From assembly GCF_963678635.1 (NCBI RefSeq), contig NC_087071.1:35455680-35519679 (forward strand): DNA of 64,000 bases, in the 5' to 3' direction. A program made the translations under genes and the position numbers. Source of the stretch: Symsagittifera roscoffensis. Taxonomy: Eukaryota; Xenacoelomorpha; Acoela; Convolutidae. Of the stretch, positions 53,128 through 64,000 are shown one piece after another. The notes under the pieces were generated by a model that saw nothing but the letters and a program-made list of their open reading frames with translations, searched no databases and was not told where the DNA came from. Each line of letters opens with the position of its first letter. The stretch's first letter is position 1.

Positions 53128-54232
53128 AGGCATTAAGGCGACAAGACATTAAGGCGACAAGACTTAAATGCGACAAGACATTTAGACGACAAAAATGTAT
53201 TAGCATCCAAAATTACTGCAAAGACTAGCAATGCCAACCAAATAAGTTGTTACAGATAACTAACCACCAAATGCAAGAACTTAAGCCGAGTTTTTTTCTC
53301 ATTTATTAATGGGTGCGTGTTTAATTGTTAAAAAATCCGTTTTGTATTTCTGAAATGTATTTATTACAAAATACAATTCTGAGAAACACAACGGAATTTT
53401 TAACACGAAGTTGGTAATTAAATGAGATATAAAACGAGAAAACAACCCGAATAAAATTCTCGCATTTAGGTGGTTCGCTATCTGTAAAAAATTATTTTTC
53501 TTTATCCCCCCACCTCACACGAGCTTCAATATATTAGTGTAACGAATGGTACTAAGAGGTTGAGTATGAAGACCAAATATGTTTGTCGTGGCTTTATTAG
53601 TCTCTATGTAAACTTTCATAACAATCGGGCAATGTGTTCAAAAAATTTCAAATTTTCATGTAAAACTTTGCAGGTGGGGGAATAAGGAAAAAAACCCTTA
53701 TTGGGATAGCATGGCTAGTATGTGTAGTAATTTTTTTGCGTTTTCTCAGAAATTTTTTTGCGTTTTTGCGTGTCAAAATAATCATTTCGTGCTGTCAGAG
53801 AAAAAAGAGACAAAATAGGATTGCGTCCAAATTCTCAGAGTGGCTGTTGAGAGGTGCTCGCTCACTAGTGCTCTCCAACTACCGCTCCGTGCGAAGTCTT
53901 TTGCATGCTGTGTTTCCACCCTGGGCCGGTAGCCTCTCATCATACAACCTGGTCATGTCGTTTGCACTACAAAACCATATAGACATAGAGCTCAGTATGG
54001 ACACCAGATCAACAAAAGCCAACAATCAACAGTGGCCCACTCTGAGAACCGATCCCACACTCCTTGTCGTCCAAGTACCTAGACTCACAGAACTACGCCA
54101 GTAGTTCCGCATTATCATGGCTAGTACTCGTGGCTTGCCATCAGTGTTATTAATATTTCAATGTTGATGAAGTTCTGAGATTATACTCTATAGTGAAATG
54201 TTCCCAAGTTTACAGCCCTGACTTGATTTCCG
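53128..54232. repeat. Repeat block parallel to 11398-12350
   Basis: Same order of parts as around 11400-12350: GACAAGACATTAA array, AAATGTATTAGCATCC, reversed family A relic (53490-53697), then the ATCATACAACCTGGTCATG block. A long dispersed unit present again at 55860-56930. Confidence 0.75.
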
Positions 54233-54433
54233 GGCTCTTTTTTCCTCCCCCCACCCACCTGCAATTTTTTTACTAGTAAACTTACAGTTAAAATTATCCG
54301 ATCATTATGAAAATTCACATGCGGATTAATTAAGATGTGCCAAACACATTTGGTCTACATTTAACCTTGTAAAACCACTTGTTACACCGTAAAATTGATG
54401 GTCGTAGAAGGTGGGGGGAAAAGAAAAAGAGCC
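54233..54433. mobile_element. Family A MITE
   Basis: GGGCTCTTTTTTCC start, AAAAGAGCCC end, typical interior. Confidence 0.8.
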
Positions 54434-54785
54434 CATGAAAAACGTATTTAGTCTATGTTTAACCTTGTAAAACCCCTCGTTACACCATAATATTGATGCT
54501 TATTGAAGAGGTGGGGGGAATTAAAAAAGCCAGGAAAATAAAACAGGAAACCCTATTTGTATTGTTAAAAATGGTATTGCATGTGGAGCAGCTTCCCCTC
54601 GGTCTCTTGACCTTTGCCCCGTAGTCTCTTGATTTGTAAGGGCAGGTACTACTGCCATTCCCACATGGGGGCTTTGCAACACAAGATGTTAACTTGATCC
54701 CCACTAAAAAATTTGTAAATCAAATTTCAGAAAAAGGCTCGATAATATCCTCCCCCCTCCCGAAGCCGTTTGGGGGGAGAGAGGG

Positions 54786-55195
54786 GGGAGGAGGATGTTA
54801 AATTGGTTCTTAGATAGAAAAACTCAGCCAATCAGAATCGAGAATTTTACATGAAGCGCTTAGCATATTTATTGCAAATAAATTGTTGGGGTGAAGATCT
54901 TAGCTTGGTCTATCGAGGGGGGGGGATGTTTACTTGATCAAAGACTCTTTTCCAGTTTCTGAAGCTCAAACTTCTGAAGTCTACGGTAACAACAGTTTTT
55001 AAAGAACTTTATGCAGTAATCTTACGGGGGTGAAGGATCAAGTTAACATCCTTCCATCCTCCCATCACATAGACCAAGTTAAGATCCTCCTCCCCAGCGC
55101 TGAATATAAATTCAATTTGTTAAGCGCTGCATGTAAAATACTCGATTCTGGTTGGCTGAAAGTTCCCAACTAAGAACCAAGTTAATATCCTCCTT
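54786..55195. mobile_element. Family D fold-back element
   Basis: Arms 54786-54927 and 55060-55195, starting GGAGGATGTTAA and ending TTAATATCCTCC. Both contain the CAGCCAATCAGAATCGAG-type box. The centre holds a remnant starting CTCTTTTCCAGTTTCTGAAG. Confidence 0.75.
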
Positions 55196-55464
55196 CATAA
55201 ACACGTTTAGAGGGGAGGATGTTAACTTGGTCCGCGGTGGAAAACAGGAAAAGAGCCGTAAATGCGATAAATTCATATTTGATCAACTTGGGTTTCCTTA
55301 GCCAATTCTATCAATTTTCCTTTTTCATCATTTACGGAGAGAAACTGGAAAAGAGCCTCTTTCTGAAATTTGATCAACACTTAATCCCAACTAAGTCAAG
55401 TTAAGCCCCCCTCCCCCCTCACTAGATAGACCAAGAAAAGAGGATCTTCCACCCCAGCACATTT

Positions 55465-55683
55465 GGCTCTTTTCCAGTTTCCCCCCTTTTAAATTCAACT
55501 TTGAAAAGCTTATTTAACGTTGTCATTCTGCAATGAAACTTGGCCTGGTGAACAAATCGACAGCAGTAAATAGATTTGTTCTTCATGTTTTACTTCGTAA
55601 CAACACGCATTTAGCCGTAATAACATGTAAAGCAAACATAAAACTCGGTATTTTGAAAGGTGGGGGGAAAGTGGAAAAGAGCC
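55465..55683. mobile_element. Family B MITE inserted in family D
   Basis: GGCTCTTTTCCAGT ... GTGGAAAAGAGCC. Flanked by GCACATTT and CACATATT, a decayed 8-bp target duplication. The uninserted form CCCCAGCATTTATTTTGC is visible at 50910 and 52470. Confidence 0.8.
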
Positions 55684-56993
55684 CACATATTTTGGTTCAA
55701 ATTTGCTAAGCGCAGCATGTAAAACTGCTCGAGTCTGATTGGCTGAAAACTCCTAACTAAGAACCAAGTTAACGTTCTCCTTGGGGGATGAACTTTTAAC
55801 GGGATGATCTTGGTTCACGTTATCTGCTAAGCAGCTGCTTACACCAGGCAAATACGGCGACAGGGCATAAAGGCGACAAGACATTAAGGCGACAATACTT
55901 AAAGAAGACAAAAAATTTTAGACGACAAAAAAGTATTAGCATCCAATACTAGTGCAAAGACTAGCAATGCAACCCCAATTTGTTGTTACAGATAACGACC
56001 CACCAAATGCAAGAACTTTAGCAGAGTTATTTTCTCATTTAGTTATGGGTGCGTGTTTAATTGTTGAAAAATCCGTTTTGTATTTCTGAAATATAATTAT
56101 TACAAAATACACTTCTGAGAAATACAACGGAATTTTTAACACGCCACGTTGGTAATTAAATGAGCTATAAAACGAGAAAATAACTCGACTAAAATTCTCG
56201 CATTTAGGTGGTTCGCTATCTGTAAAAACTTATTTTTCCTTATCTCCCTATCTCACACGAGCTTCAATATATTAGTGTAACGAATGGTTTTAAGAGGTTG
56301 AGTATGAAGACTAAATATGTGGCTTTATTAGTCTTTATGTAAGCTTTCGAAACAATCGGACAGTGTGGTCAACAAATTTACATGTAAAAAATTGCAGGTG
56401 GTGAGGTGAAAAAGGAAAAAGAAACCTTTTTTGGATAGCAGGGCCAGTATTTGTAGTAATTTTTTTTTCGTTTTCTCAGAAATTTTTTCAATTTTTTGCG
56501 TGACAAAACAATCATTTCGTGCTGTCAGAAAAATAAAGAGAGACAAAATAGCGTTCCCAGTTCTCAGAGTGGCTGTTGAGAGAAGCTCGCTCACAAGTGC
56601 TGTCCAACTACCGCTCTGTGTGTAGTCTTTTGCCTGCTGTGTTTCCACCCTGGGCCGGTTCGCCTCTCATCATATACAATCTGGTTATGTCGCTTGCACT
56701 ACAAAATCCATATTGACATAGAGTTTAGTGGGGGGATGGACACCAGATCAACAAAAGCCACCAATCAACAGTGGCCCACTCTGAGAACCGATCCCACGCT
56801 CCCTGTCGTCCAAGTAGCTAGACTCACAGAACTACGCCACTAGTTCCGCAATATGAGTAGTTCTTTACTGTGACATTTGAGCTGCTTTGCCATCAGTGTT
56901 ATTAATATTTCAATGTTTATGAAAGTCTGAGGTTATACCTTTTGTGAAATGTTCCCAAGTTTACAGCCCTGACTTGATTTCCGGGCTCTTTTT
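55684..56993. repeat. Repeat block, third copy of the 11398-12650 unit
   Basis: Contains the GACAAGACATTAAGG array (55865-55925), a reversed family A relic (~56219-56427) and the CTCAGAGTGGCTGTTGAGAG block. Non-coding. Confidence 0.7.
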
Positions 56994-57187
56994 CCTCTCC
57001 CCACCTGCATTTTTTTTATACTAGAAAAGTTACTGTTCAAATTATACGATCTTTATGAAAATTCACATGCTGCGCACTGATTAGGATGTGCCAAACACAT
57101 TTGGTCTTCATCTTTAAGCTTGTAAAACCACTCTTTACACCATAAAATTGATGGTTATAGAAGATGGGGTGAAAAGGAAAAAGAGCC
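56994..57187. mobile_element. Family A MITE
   Basis: GGGCTCTTTTTCC start and GGAAAAAGAGCC end. Same left flank as at 12652 and 54233. Confidence 0.8.
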
Positions 57188-57371
57188 CATATTTGGTCAT
57201 TCTGCATTACCCCTTGTAAAACCCCTCGTTACACCATAAAATTGATGCTTATTGATGATGTGGGGGGAAGGAAAAAAAGCCAGGAAAATAAAACAGGAAT
57301 CCTGTTTGTATTGGGGGGAAGGAAAAAGAGCCAGGAAAATAAAACAGAAAACCCTGTTTGTATTGATAAAA

Positions 57372-57626
57372 ATGTTGAACCTTGAACCCCGTAGTCTCTT
57401 GATTTGTAAGGGCAGGTACAACTTCCATTCCCACATGGGGCTTTGCAACACAGTATGAATTGTATCCCTGGCCCGAGCGCAGGTACAGCACTTGGTTACA
57501 GTCACACACCTCAGTCTCTTGACCTTGAACCCCGTAGTCTCTTGATTTGTAAGGGCGGGTATGACTGAGCTATTCACAACCGCATTATAGGGCTGTTCGG
57601 ATCTAGGCACGTAGAGGGTCACTTGG
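57372..57626. repeat. Family E repeat
   Basis: Matches 13604-13862, including the internal duplication of the GTAGTCTCTTGATTTG segment. It abuts the element 2 relative directly. Confidence 0.75.
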
Positions 57627-57864
57627 ACATCCAAGACGAAATAGAAATTTTCAAACTCCCAGAGTTCAATTTAACATACCTCAACCACCAACATCAAATC
57701 CCTTAGACCTTTCAAGCAGCACATTACCAGAAACACCTCCAACTGTTTCACAACAAAGCGTTTAAAATAATCCATCAGATTACTAAGGTTCAACCCCTAC
57801 ATCAGAACAAATTAGAGAAAATCCTTTTAATAACCCAACAACCACAGAACGCCCTCCATATTGG

Positions 57865-58281
57865 GTGACAAACAAATACCCTCATGGTGAACCAAATTTA
57901 GTAAACAACCCAGTTGACGTTTCGTTCGATACAACACTATCTACATTACCCGAAACACTTTACCTTCCCTCAACACCTTCTTTAGGCCAAATATCACCAT
58001 CAGCATTTCCCCTCAGTTTTCCTACCAACCTTGATTCACGATATCAAGAACAATCATCTCAAAATATACCACTACGATTAGATTGGAATACATTCGTAGC
58101 ACCCCCACTATTATTTGGTCCACATCAGGAAAGCAATAGACTTAATAACTGGGCAGTAAAAAGATTACAATATCGACACGATATTCACAAAGATATACAA
58201 GAACATACTATCCAAATACTACAACAAAGCAGTCTCACACTAAAATTCGAATTTACATCAAGATTGAATAACATTGTTTAA
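57865..58281 (+). pseudogene. ORF2 relic
   Basis: 138 codons aligned with the C-terminal half of ORF2 (FPLSFPTNLDSRYQEQSS, IPLRLDWNTF). Closed at both ends by stops that element 2 lacks. Confidence 0.8.
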
Positions 58282-58433
58282 CATCCATATCCAATAGACC
58301 CTCCAAATATAACAGCTCAATCTTTACCTCCCACATTTATAACAAAAGAAATAATATATAAATACGATAGATATACAAAAAAGACAATCGGATACATAAC
58401 CTTTTATAACCCATACTCAGGATTGTCATACAC

Positions 58434-61036
58434 ATGTATATTCTAAAGTTATTCACATTTCACCAACTCCCTTTTCTCATTTTTTCCCAACCAAATCAAA
58501 ATCCCTTTCCTCGTACAGGACCCCAAGATTTATTAGTAACCCACTACGATTGTGAACAAAACGAACAAAAAACACTACACAAATATGCTATAAATCAATT
58601 CACACAACGTGAATCCGAACCACAAGCTATAGAAACAACAAAAATAGTAGCTACACTATACTAAAAAGCCCGAGCAACAACACTAACAGGATACAAACTT
58701 ACAGCAACATATTCCGAAAAGAAAGTACATTGTTCACAAGTTTCAAGCGGAAATAAAAACCGATTAGACCACGAATCTTTCTACCAAAGTAATATTGAAA
58801 GATTACTACATCTCAGCCCTCAAGAGTGTAAAAACTAACTAAAGCGACTAAACTTAACATCAATGGAATTTTCAAGTTTTCCCAGACTTAGCACATCAAG
58901 CAGAACTTGAAAAACACCAAGGTCACATAAGACTAGATACAAAATTTCCCTTCCATGGAGCACACGGAGGATTAACATACGATCTACATGATAAACATTG
59001 GATACCACATATAGGAATAAATAACCACTCAAATTGTAAAGCAGACACAAAAAATAAAGGATATCAAGAAATAATGTTTTTTGATTTGAAAATACAACTC
59101 GAAAAAGTACAACTTACACGAGATTTAAAAGACGACACAATTCTTTACCAAGGAATTCGACTCCTTTGCAAACATGATCAAGGATATGCGATCCTACAAC
59201 ACGAACACAAGCAACAATTGTATGGTTTCCCGAAAAAACCTGCACAGTTTTTCAAGTAGCAAAAATACACGCTAGAATGATTAATTTTCACCAAAAAAAA
59301 TTTATTGAATCAATTCCATAGGAAAAAGTAAAACCCGACCAAATTAGAAATAATAACAATAAATTTAGAAACATCCACAATTTAGAAAATAAACTAACAC
59401 GATTTCAATTATACCCAGAAACAGAACTTGCATGTAAATACAACAAGCCAATTTATAAAATTCAGTACTCAGACATTCCTGTCGAATACGAAAATGGTTT
59501 CGACTTGAATACAGAACATTTAATTGTAACTTCAATGGCCCAATCTCACCCACGTACCTACGGAAATCTTTATGTTTCAGTAAATTTTCAGGAAAACATA
59601 GGACGAATCGGTGGAAAATTAAAACCACAAGACACAAATAGTACACGATTACAAGAACTATCACTTATGAACCGCACACATTTTGGCGCAATTCATTATG
59701 ATATACATTTAGATATGAAAGTAGACTACACAAAAAGCAGAATTTTTCAAGAAATGTCACTTTCAGAATTAGAAACACTACACCAATTATGTGAACTCGA
59801 AAGAACACAAATTCTACAGTCACTAGCACTAGCAGTTCTAAAAATACCATATGCAGTATATTTATTATCCGGAAATAGATCAATTTTCATTGATTATGAA
59901 GGAAGCATCTTATGGTATTACACTTGTACCAAAAAAGTATCACCTTTATACGTTTTTGAAGATGAATGATGTTACAAAAGAATCCCCATATTCTACAAAA
60001 ATAAAGTATATAAAGACGAACATATTTTTGGGATACAGCAGTACCATGTGGATCAGAATAGAAGCCACAAAGCAGCACAATTAAATACTATCTACTCACA
60101 CCATATCCAGCACTAATGCCACCACTAAAAAAGTTTTCACCCGAAAGCATCAGAGCTATAGCCAAAAACCCAAACATCGATTTACAATCGATAAGAATCT
60201 ATTCTAAATCCGACATACAACACCGCATACGTACACAACAATTTCAAAAACTACTTACAAAAAGGACACTATACAACGACAATCAATAGATCAAAACTTA
60301 CGAAAACTTGCAGAAACAGCAGGACTTTCAGACATTTACGCACAAGATTACAGTGGATATTTTAAAGACATAAAAAGAAATATTTATCTAAATGGTGAAA
60401 AAAATTGACCACAAGATACATCACCAATCAAAATGTTTAAATTTATTTATCTCAAAAACGAAGTTTCAGCCTTTCTAGGATATCCATATTACATCTTAGA
60501 AAAATTGACTATATTTTACGCAATGTTTAATTTTATTGGATTTATTTTTTCTTTATTAAAAGGCATTTATAACACATGCGCAACCCACACACAGGTCAAT
60601 AGACAAGCGAGCGTAGCACGCATAGTTTTTGCAGGATTTTTTGGAATATTTTCGACATCTATAAACTATAAATAAAAAGATTTTAGACGCACAAATAAAA
60701 GAATACAATACAAAATTATCAACTAGAACAAAGACATATGACGAATCACACAATAACACAAGTACATTACCTACATCATCACAACTCCCGATTTTAAATC
60801 GTAATCATCCACTATCACTAGTAGCACGGAATTCCAGAAACTTGGCACTAGTAAACATCGCAAATTCAAGACCAAATCATATACAAAGCCCAATTCAACA
60901 CACTGTAACACAACAACCTCAAAATGACGATACATATGAACAAAAAATCAAACAACCACATACCACAAATTTTCAATCTGGAAACATCAAGATTCTACTA
61001 GATCCAACATCTACTTTTGACCGCACTTCAGCATGA
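58434..61036 (+). pseudogene. env: Envelope-like ORF3 relic
   Basis: The start codon is kept in the same overlap with ORF2 (58434-58446). Pieces remain at 58434-58664, 59074-59259, 59505-59969, 60433-60675 (the membrane anchor) and 60842-61036 (tail), separated by stops and frameshifts. Disruptions differ from those in element 2, so the two copies decayed independently. Confidence 0.8.
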
Positions 61037-61424
61037 AGTTATTGTTTAGATTTACCCTAAGATTGCTAGAACGGTTAAAATTTATTGATTAGCATTTTAA
61101 TGCAACTCTAAACCTCTGTGACATAGTTTTGTTTTCAAATTTTACACTAGATATTTTAAATCAAAAACACAAATAGTAATTTTACCTTTTTCATATTTTG
61201 TAATTGCTTTTCTTTCTGTTTTTAGTAAACATAAACTAACGGCAAAATATTTGGTTTGTCAACAAATTTTTTACTAATAAAAACGGCTGCAGAAAAACAC
61301 GAAAGTCTCTATGATGTAGTTTTAGTAGAAAAAGCGCTTAAGGCCCCTTTCAGGCAATTTTTTATGATTTGCATTTTTATCCTGTTTTTTTCTTTTTGCT
61401 TTTTCATTTCACTATTTTTCAGAT

Positions 61425-61680
61425 GAGGAGAAACATATCAACGCTGGGAATAAATCACCGTGCGTGAATGAATTGAAAAAATCAGCACCCGAATCGAATA
61501 ACAATTACAGCAGTTATTCAAAAAATCAAGGAAAAGTCAATAAATTAGCGCAGCTAAGACAACAAAAACTGGATAATCTCTGTGCATTAAGAGAAGGCGT
61601 TATCTACAAAGAAATTTCGAGACAAGAAAATTTTAATCTCATTCAACACACTAGTCACGACAATTTGGATGCCCTCACCG
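61425..61680 (+). CDS. Extra charged open segment behind a splice acceptor
   Basis: After a long pyrimidine tract and TATTTTTCAG (ends ~61422) an open frame of ~85 codons begins, rich in Lys/Asn/Glu/Gln (KVNKLAQLRQQKLDNLCALR). It reads out of frame into the ORF4a-like sequence. Absent from element 2. It could be the original 5' exon of ORF4, deleted in element 2, or captured host sequence. I cannot identify it. Confidence 0.35.
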
Positions 61681-61783
61681 TTCCATTTCCCACCCAGCCA
61701 ACATCCAAAATCCACTTCCCATCATTCCACTTTTTGCTTTCCCGCCACCTGATGATTCACCCCATGTTAACACATCATCCGGC

Positions 61784-62305
61784 ATGGATTCTGACACTAA
61801 TTCAGATATCGCCGTTTTTAATACAATTTCCCAGTTTAATAACTCAGACATCGAAACCCCAGACGAATTTGCAAACTCCGAACCCAGCCCACCAGCATTT
61901 TCGCAACCCCCCTTTCGACCTATGCACTCCCAGTCCACAAATGATTCCCCCTCATCCATTACTCATATTTCCCAAGTAACCCCGACATACTTCCCCTTTA
62001 CCAATGAAAACTCCAACAACGATTCCCCAGAAACCACACAAATTTCACAAGAACAAGATAACCTTATAACACTTCAACAACAAATACAACATCCTCACAC
62101 CCTAACTATTCACCAATTATCATCAAATATAAGATCATCAAACCCACCATTTCCTACACCCTCTTCCGATTATACCCCTTCTTTAGATCAATCCTCCACA
62201 TCAACTCATTCATCATCCACAACTAACCGCGCATATAGAACGTTTAAAAAAAAATCCCCAACCACCCGTTTCCTTCCAAACCCGGAACAGCCCGCGATTA
62301 TGTAA
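61784..62305 (+). pseudogene. ORF4a relic in a single frame
   Basis: 173 codons covering both the Pro/Ser-rich part and the following Gln/Thr/Ser-rich part up to NRAYRTFKKK. In element 2 these lie in two frames, so this copy shows the ancestral arrangement. Confidence 0.65.
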
Positions 62306-62439
62306 ACCACCCTGACCACATTAATACCCCAGTCTTTCTCCAAACTTCCCTACCGCTCTTCCCCCAATATACCATTAGTCATCATTCGACATCCAAGAAG
62401 CACTAATCGACATCCAAGCTTATTAATTATTTCACGATA

Positions 62440-63131
62440 AATTTTAAACTTTTTCACTAACCTTTCACTTCCTCACTCTAAAAGAACGAGATCTGCACTG
62501 TTCACACGACATCATGCGGCGAACTAAACAAACGCACACTTACACATACTATAGATTTATTCAAAACCATTTTCATTTGCACACACCTTCACGACAACCC
62601 CTCCATCATTTTCAGTTTATTAATTCAAAGTACACTTGACCATTTTTCTTAAATTTGACGTGCTGTATTAAAGACACTAACTTCCAAGGCATCCTCAGAA
62701 ATTATGACCCCATAACCCAAATGTATATATTTTGTCCACTCACCAAAAAAATTTTTAACGTAGAAGAATCCCGACCCCTCATTGCCCGCATGAATATATC
62801 CAACCGATAGAAATCCCGATATTAGAAGTCATCCACAACACTAAAAACAATCACAAGCTTTTTAATCTCATTCAACACACAAGTCACGAGTTTTCTGTAG
62901 GCACCGAAGAACTAAACACAATACCATAAAAGCACTTCAACTGCTTTGACCACTACTCGAAACTAAAAACATCATTCGCATATTAACAAAATTACTAACC
63001 ACATCAGATTCAATTCACGACATCTTCCCTCATGGTTTTTGCCCGATGCATAGGTAAATATGAGTTAATTAAATTATAACTAAGAAATTCAAAACAAACT
63101 AAACATTTCTTAATAAATGTTTCTTCATTAG
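62440..63131 (+). pseudogene. ORF4b relic with intron
   Basis: Matches ORF4b from FHFL..KERDLHCSHDIM to the C-terminus in several frames with stops. The ~330 bp encoding the N-terminal part is missing near 62380-62440. Intron 63054-63131 retains donor GTAAAT and acceptor CATTAG. Confidence 0.75.
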
Positions 63132-64000
63132 TCTTTAAATCAACATCATCTACAATCAAGAAAACAGAAAAACAGAAATAAATATCGAAAACTCTTTCTA
63201 TAATATAAATTTTTCAAATATCAAACTCCTTTTTATTCATAAACTAATATTAACTAACCGCAATTAATGACGCAGTATAATTTCTTCTCCACAGCAGTAA
63301 ATTCATCGATAATCTTTTTCCCCCATGTAGTAAATCTAAATACACTGAAAAGAATTTAATAATTTCAATCCCCAAAATGCAGTAAAATTAAAATATTCAG
63401 CAGTAAATTTATACAAATTTCAGCAGTACTAACTTTTTAAAGAATCAATTGCACACGAATTCTATCCACAATCGCACAGCTCGCCCACCACGAATTGCCT
63501 AAAATAATGATTTCAAGTTTTAGTTTTCACTGATAACAACTCAAACTAATAATAACACGTTTCAAACTTTCTTTTAACCCGGTTGGAAAGGAATTATATA
63601 AAGGAATCCCAACTATCCAACGCGGCTTACTAAACACCATGAAACTTAAACTAACAGCAAGACTAAGAAAAGAAAACCCACAGTACCCAAACTGGATTAA
63701 ACCAGCTTAAAGAACCAATAATATATTCTTTTGAAGACTTCAGATAAGTCTAAAAAAGAAACCATAAAACACCAAAAAGTCAAAAGACAAACCCCAACCA
63801 AACAATTTGAGTTTTGAGAAAAAGACATAACTAAAACAACAAAAAGTAAAAAATCAGAAACAAACACGACACAAAAGGTTAACACAAATCAGGACCCAAT
63901 AAAAAACCAGCATGAAATCATACCCTCACTCCTGGCCTAACCCACCAGAAGAGGACGAAGACCTGAGCATGCTTATTAGCCGGCCTAACCCACCGTGATA
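63132..64000 (+). other. 3' region of the element 2 relative
   Basis: GCAGTAAA-type motifs (63272, 63292, 63379, 63400, 63421), AACCCGGTTGGAAAGG (63578), the AAGACTT...AAGTCT hairpin (63734-63752) and the two CCTAACCCA-loop hairpins (~63931-63947, ~63979-63996). The LTR should lie ~0.7 kb beyond the window. Confidence 0.6.

Larger units (their letters stand above)
57635..64000 (+). mobile_element. Decayed, 5'-truncated relative of element 2
   Basis: Homology to element 2 begins abruptly at ACGAAATAGAAATTTTCAAA (equivalent to 23619) and continues through ORF2, envelope, ORF4, intron, 3' hairpins and the GGCCTAACCCACC pair to the window edge. No left LTR or integrase. Many stops and frameshifts. 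It has about 650 bp between envelope and ORF4 (60985-61640) that element 2 lacks, and no internal tandem duplication. It diverges clearly more from element 2 than the two internal units do from each other, so it is a separate, older insertion. Confidence 0.9.

Noticed and set aside
52847-53206. Frames running through the N gap
   Set aside because: Translation of unknown bases.

Overview
The window is nuclear DNA of an invertebrate-type metazoan: A+T-rich, spliced genes with GT-AG introns, tRNA-derived repeats, Ty3/gypsy-like LTR retroelements and very many short inverted-repeat (MITE-like) elements. The host gene I recognise with most confidence is a metazoan-type FKBP15 (WAFL) coiled-coil gene. 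Nothing visible fixes the species. There is one 200-base run of N (52928-53127), so this is a draft scaffold.

Layout. 1-3062: non-coding flank with a 0.33-kb direct repeat and nested MITEs. 3063-9749: a structurally complete, minus-strand Ty3/gypsy element (215-bp LTRs, 5-bp target duplication CCATC, tRNA-type primer site) whose gag and pol are broken by frameshifts and a stop. 9755-15700: a thicket of MITEs, tRNA-like sequences and palindromes. 15700-42290, minus strand: coiled-coil exons of FKBP15. The A-B-C exon segment is present three times as a ~3.69-kb tandem duplication (about 33757-42760), followed downstream by exons D and E. 20134-33752: a 13.6-kb plus-strand LTR retroelement sits in the intron between exons A and B of the innermost unit, with 410-bp LTRs and a 4-bp target duplication CATG. 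42760-48000: a degenerate SET8/KMT5A-like SET-domain gene, an unrecognised opposing ORF and repeat clusters. 48016-49610: a fragment of a relative of the first gypsy element. 50055-57625: a second MITE thicket containing the gap and a 0.73-kb near-identical duplication beside it. 57635-64000: a 5'-truncated, decayed second copy of the 13.6-kb element, running off the window.

The most interesting object is the 13.6-kb element. It keeps only the integrase part of pol. Downstream it has two tiny membrane ORFs, a Pro/Ser/Thr-rich ORF (ORF2), an envelope-like glycoprotein ORF that overlaps ORF2 by 13 nt, and an extra 3' gene (ORF4) that I cannot assign to a family. ORF4 ends at a ~79-bp intron whose splice sites are kept in all three ORF4 copies in the window. 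Its 3' region carries conserved hairpins, including a pair with the same nine-base loop. Comparing the two element copies shows which features were conserved (ORF2/env overlap, ORF4 intron, hairpins) and which are local damage (stops, frameshifts, an internal 2.9-kb tandem duplication).

The repeats give a relative chronology. The FKBP15 A-B-C segment was amplified. A SINE entered the ancestor of the two outer units. The outer pair was then duplicated nearly unchanged. Separately, a MITE with an 8-bp target duplication and the 13.6-kb element entered the inner unit.
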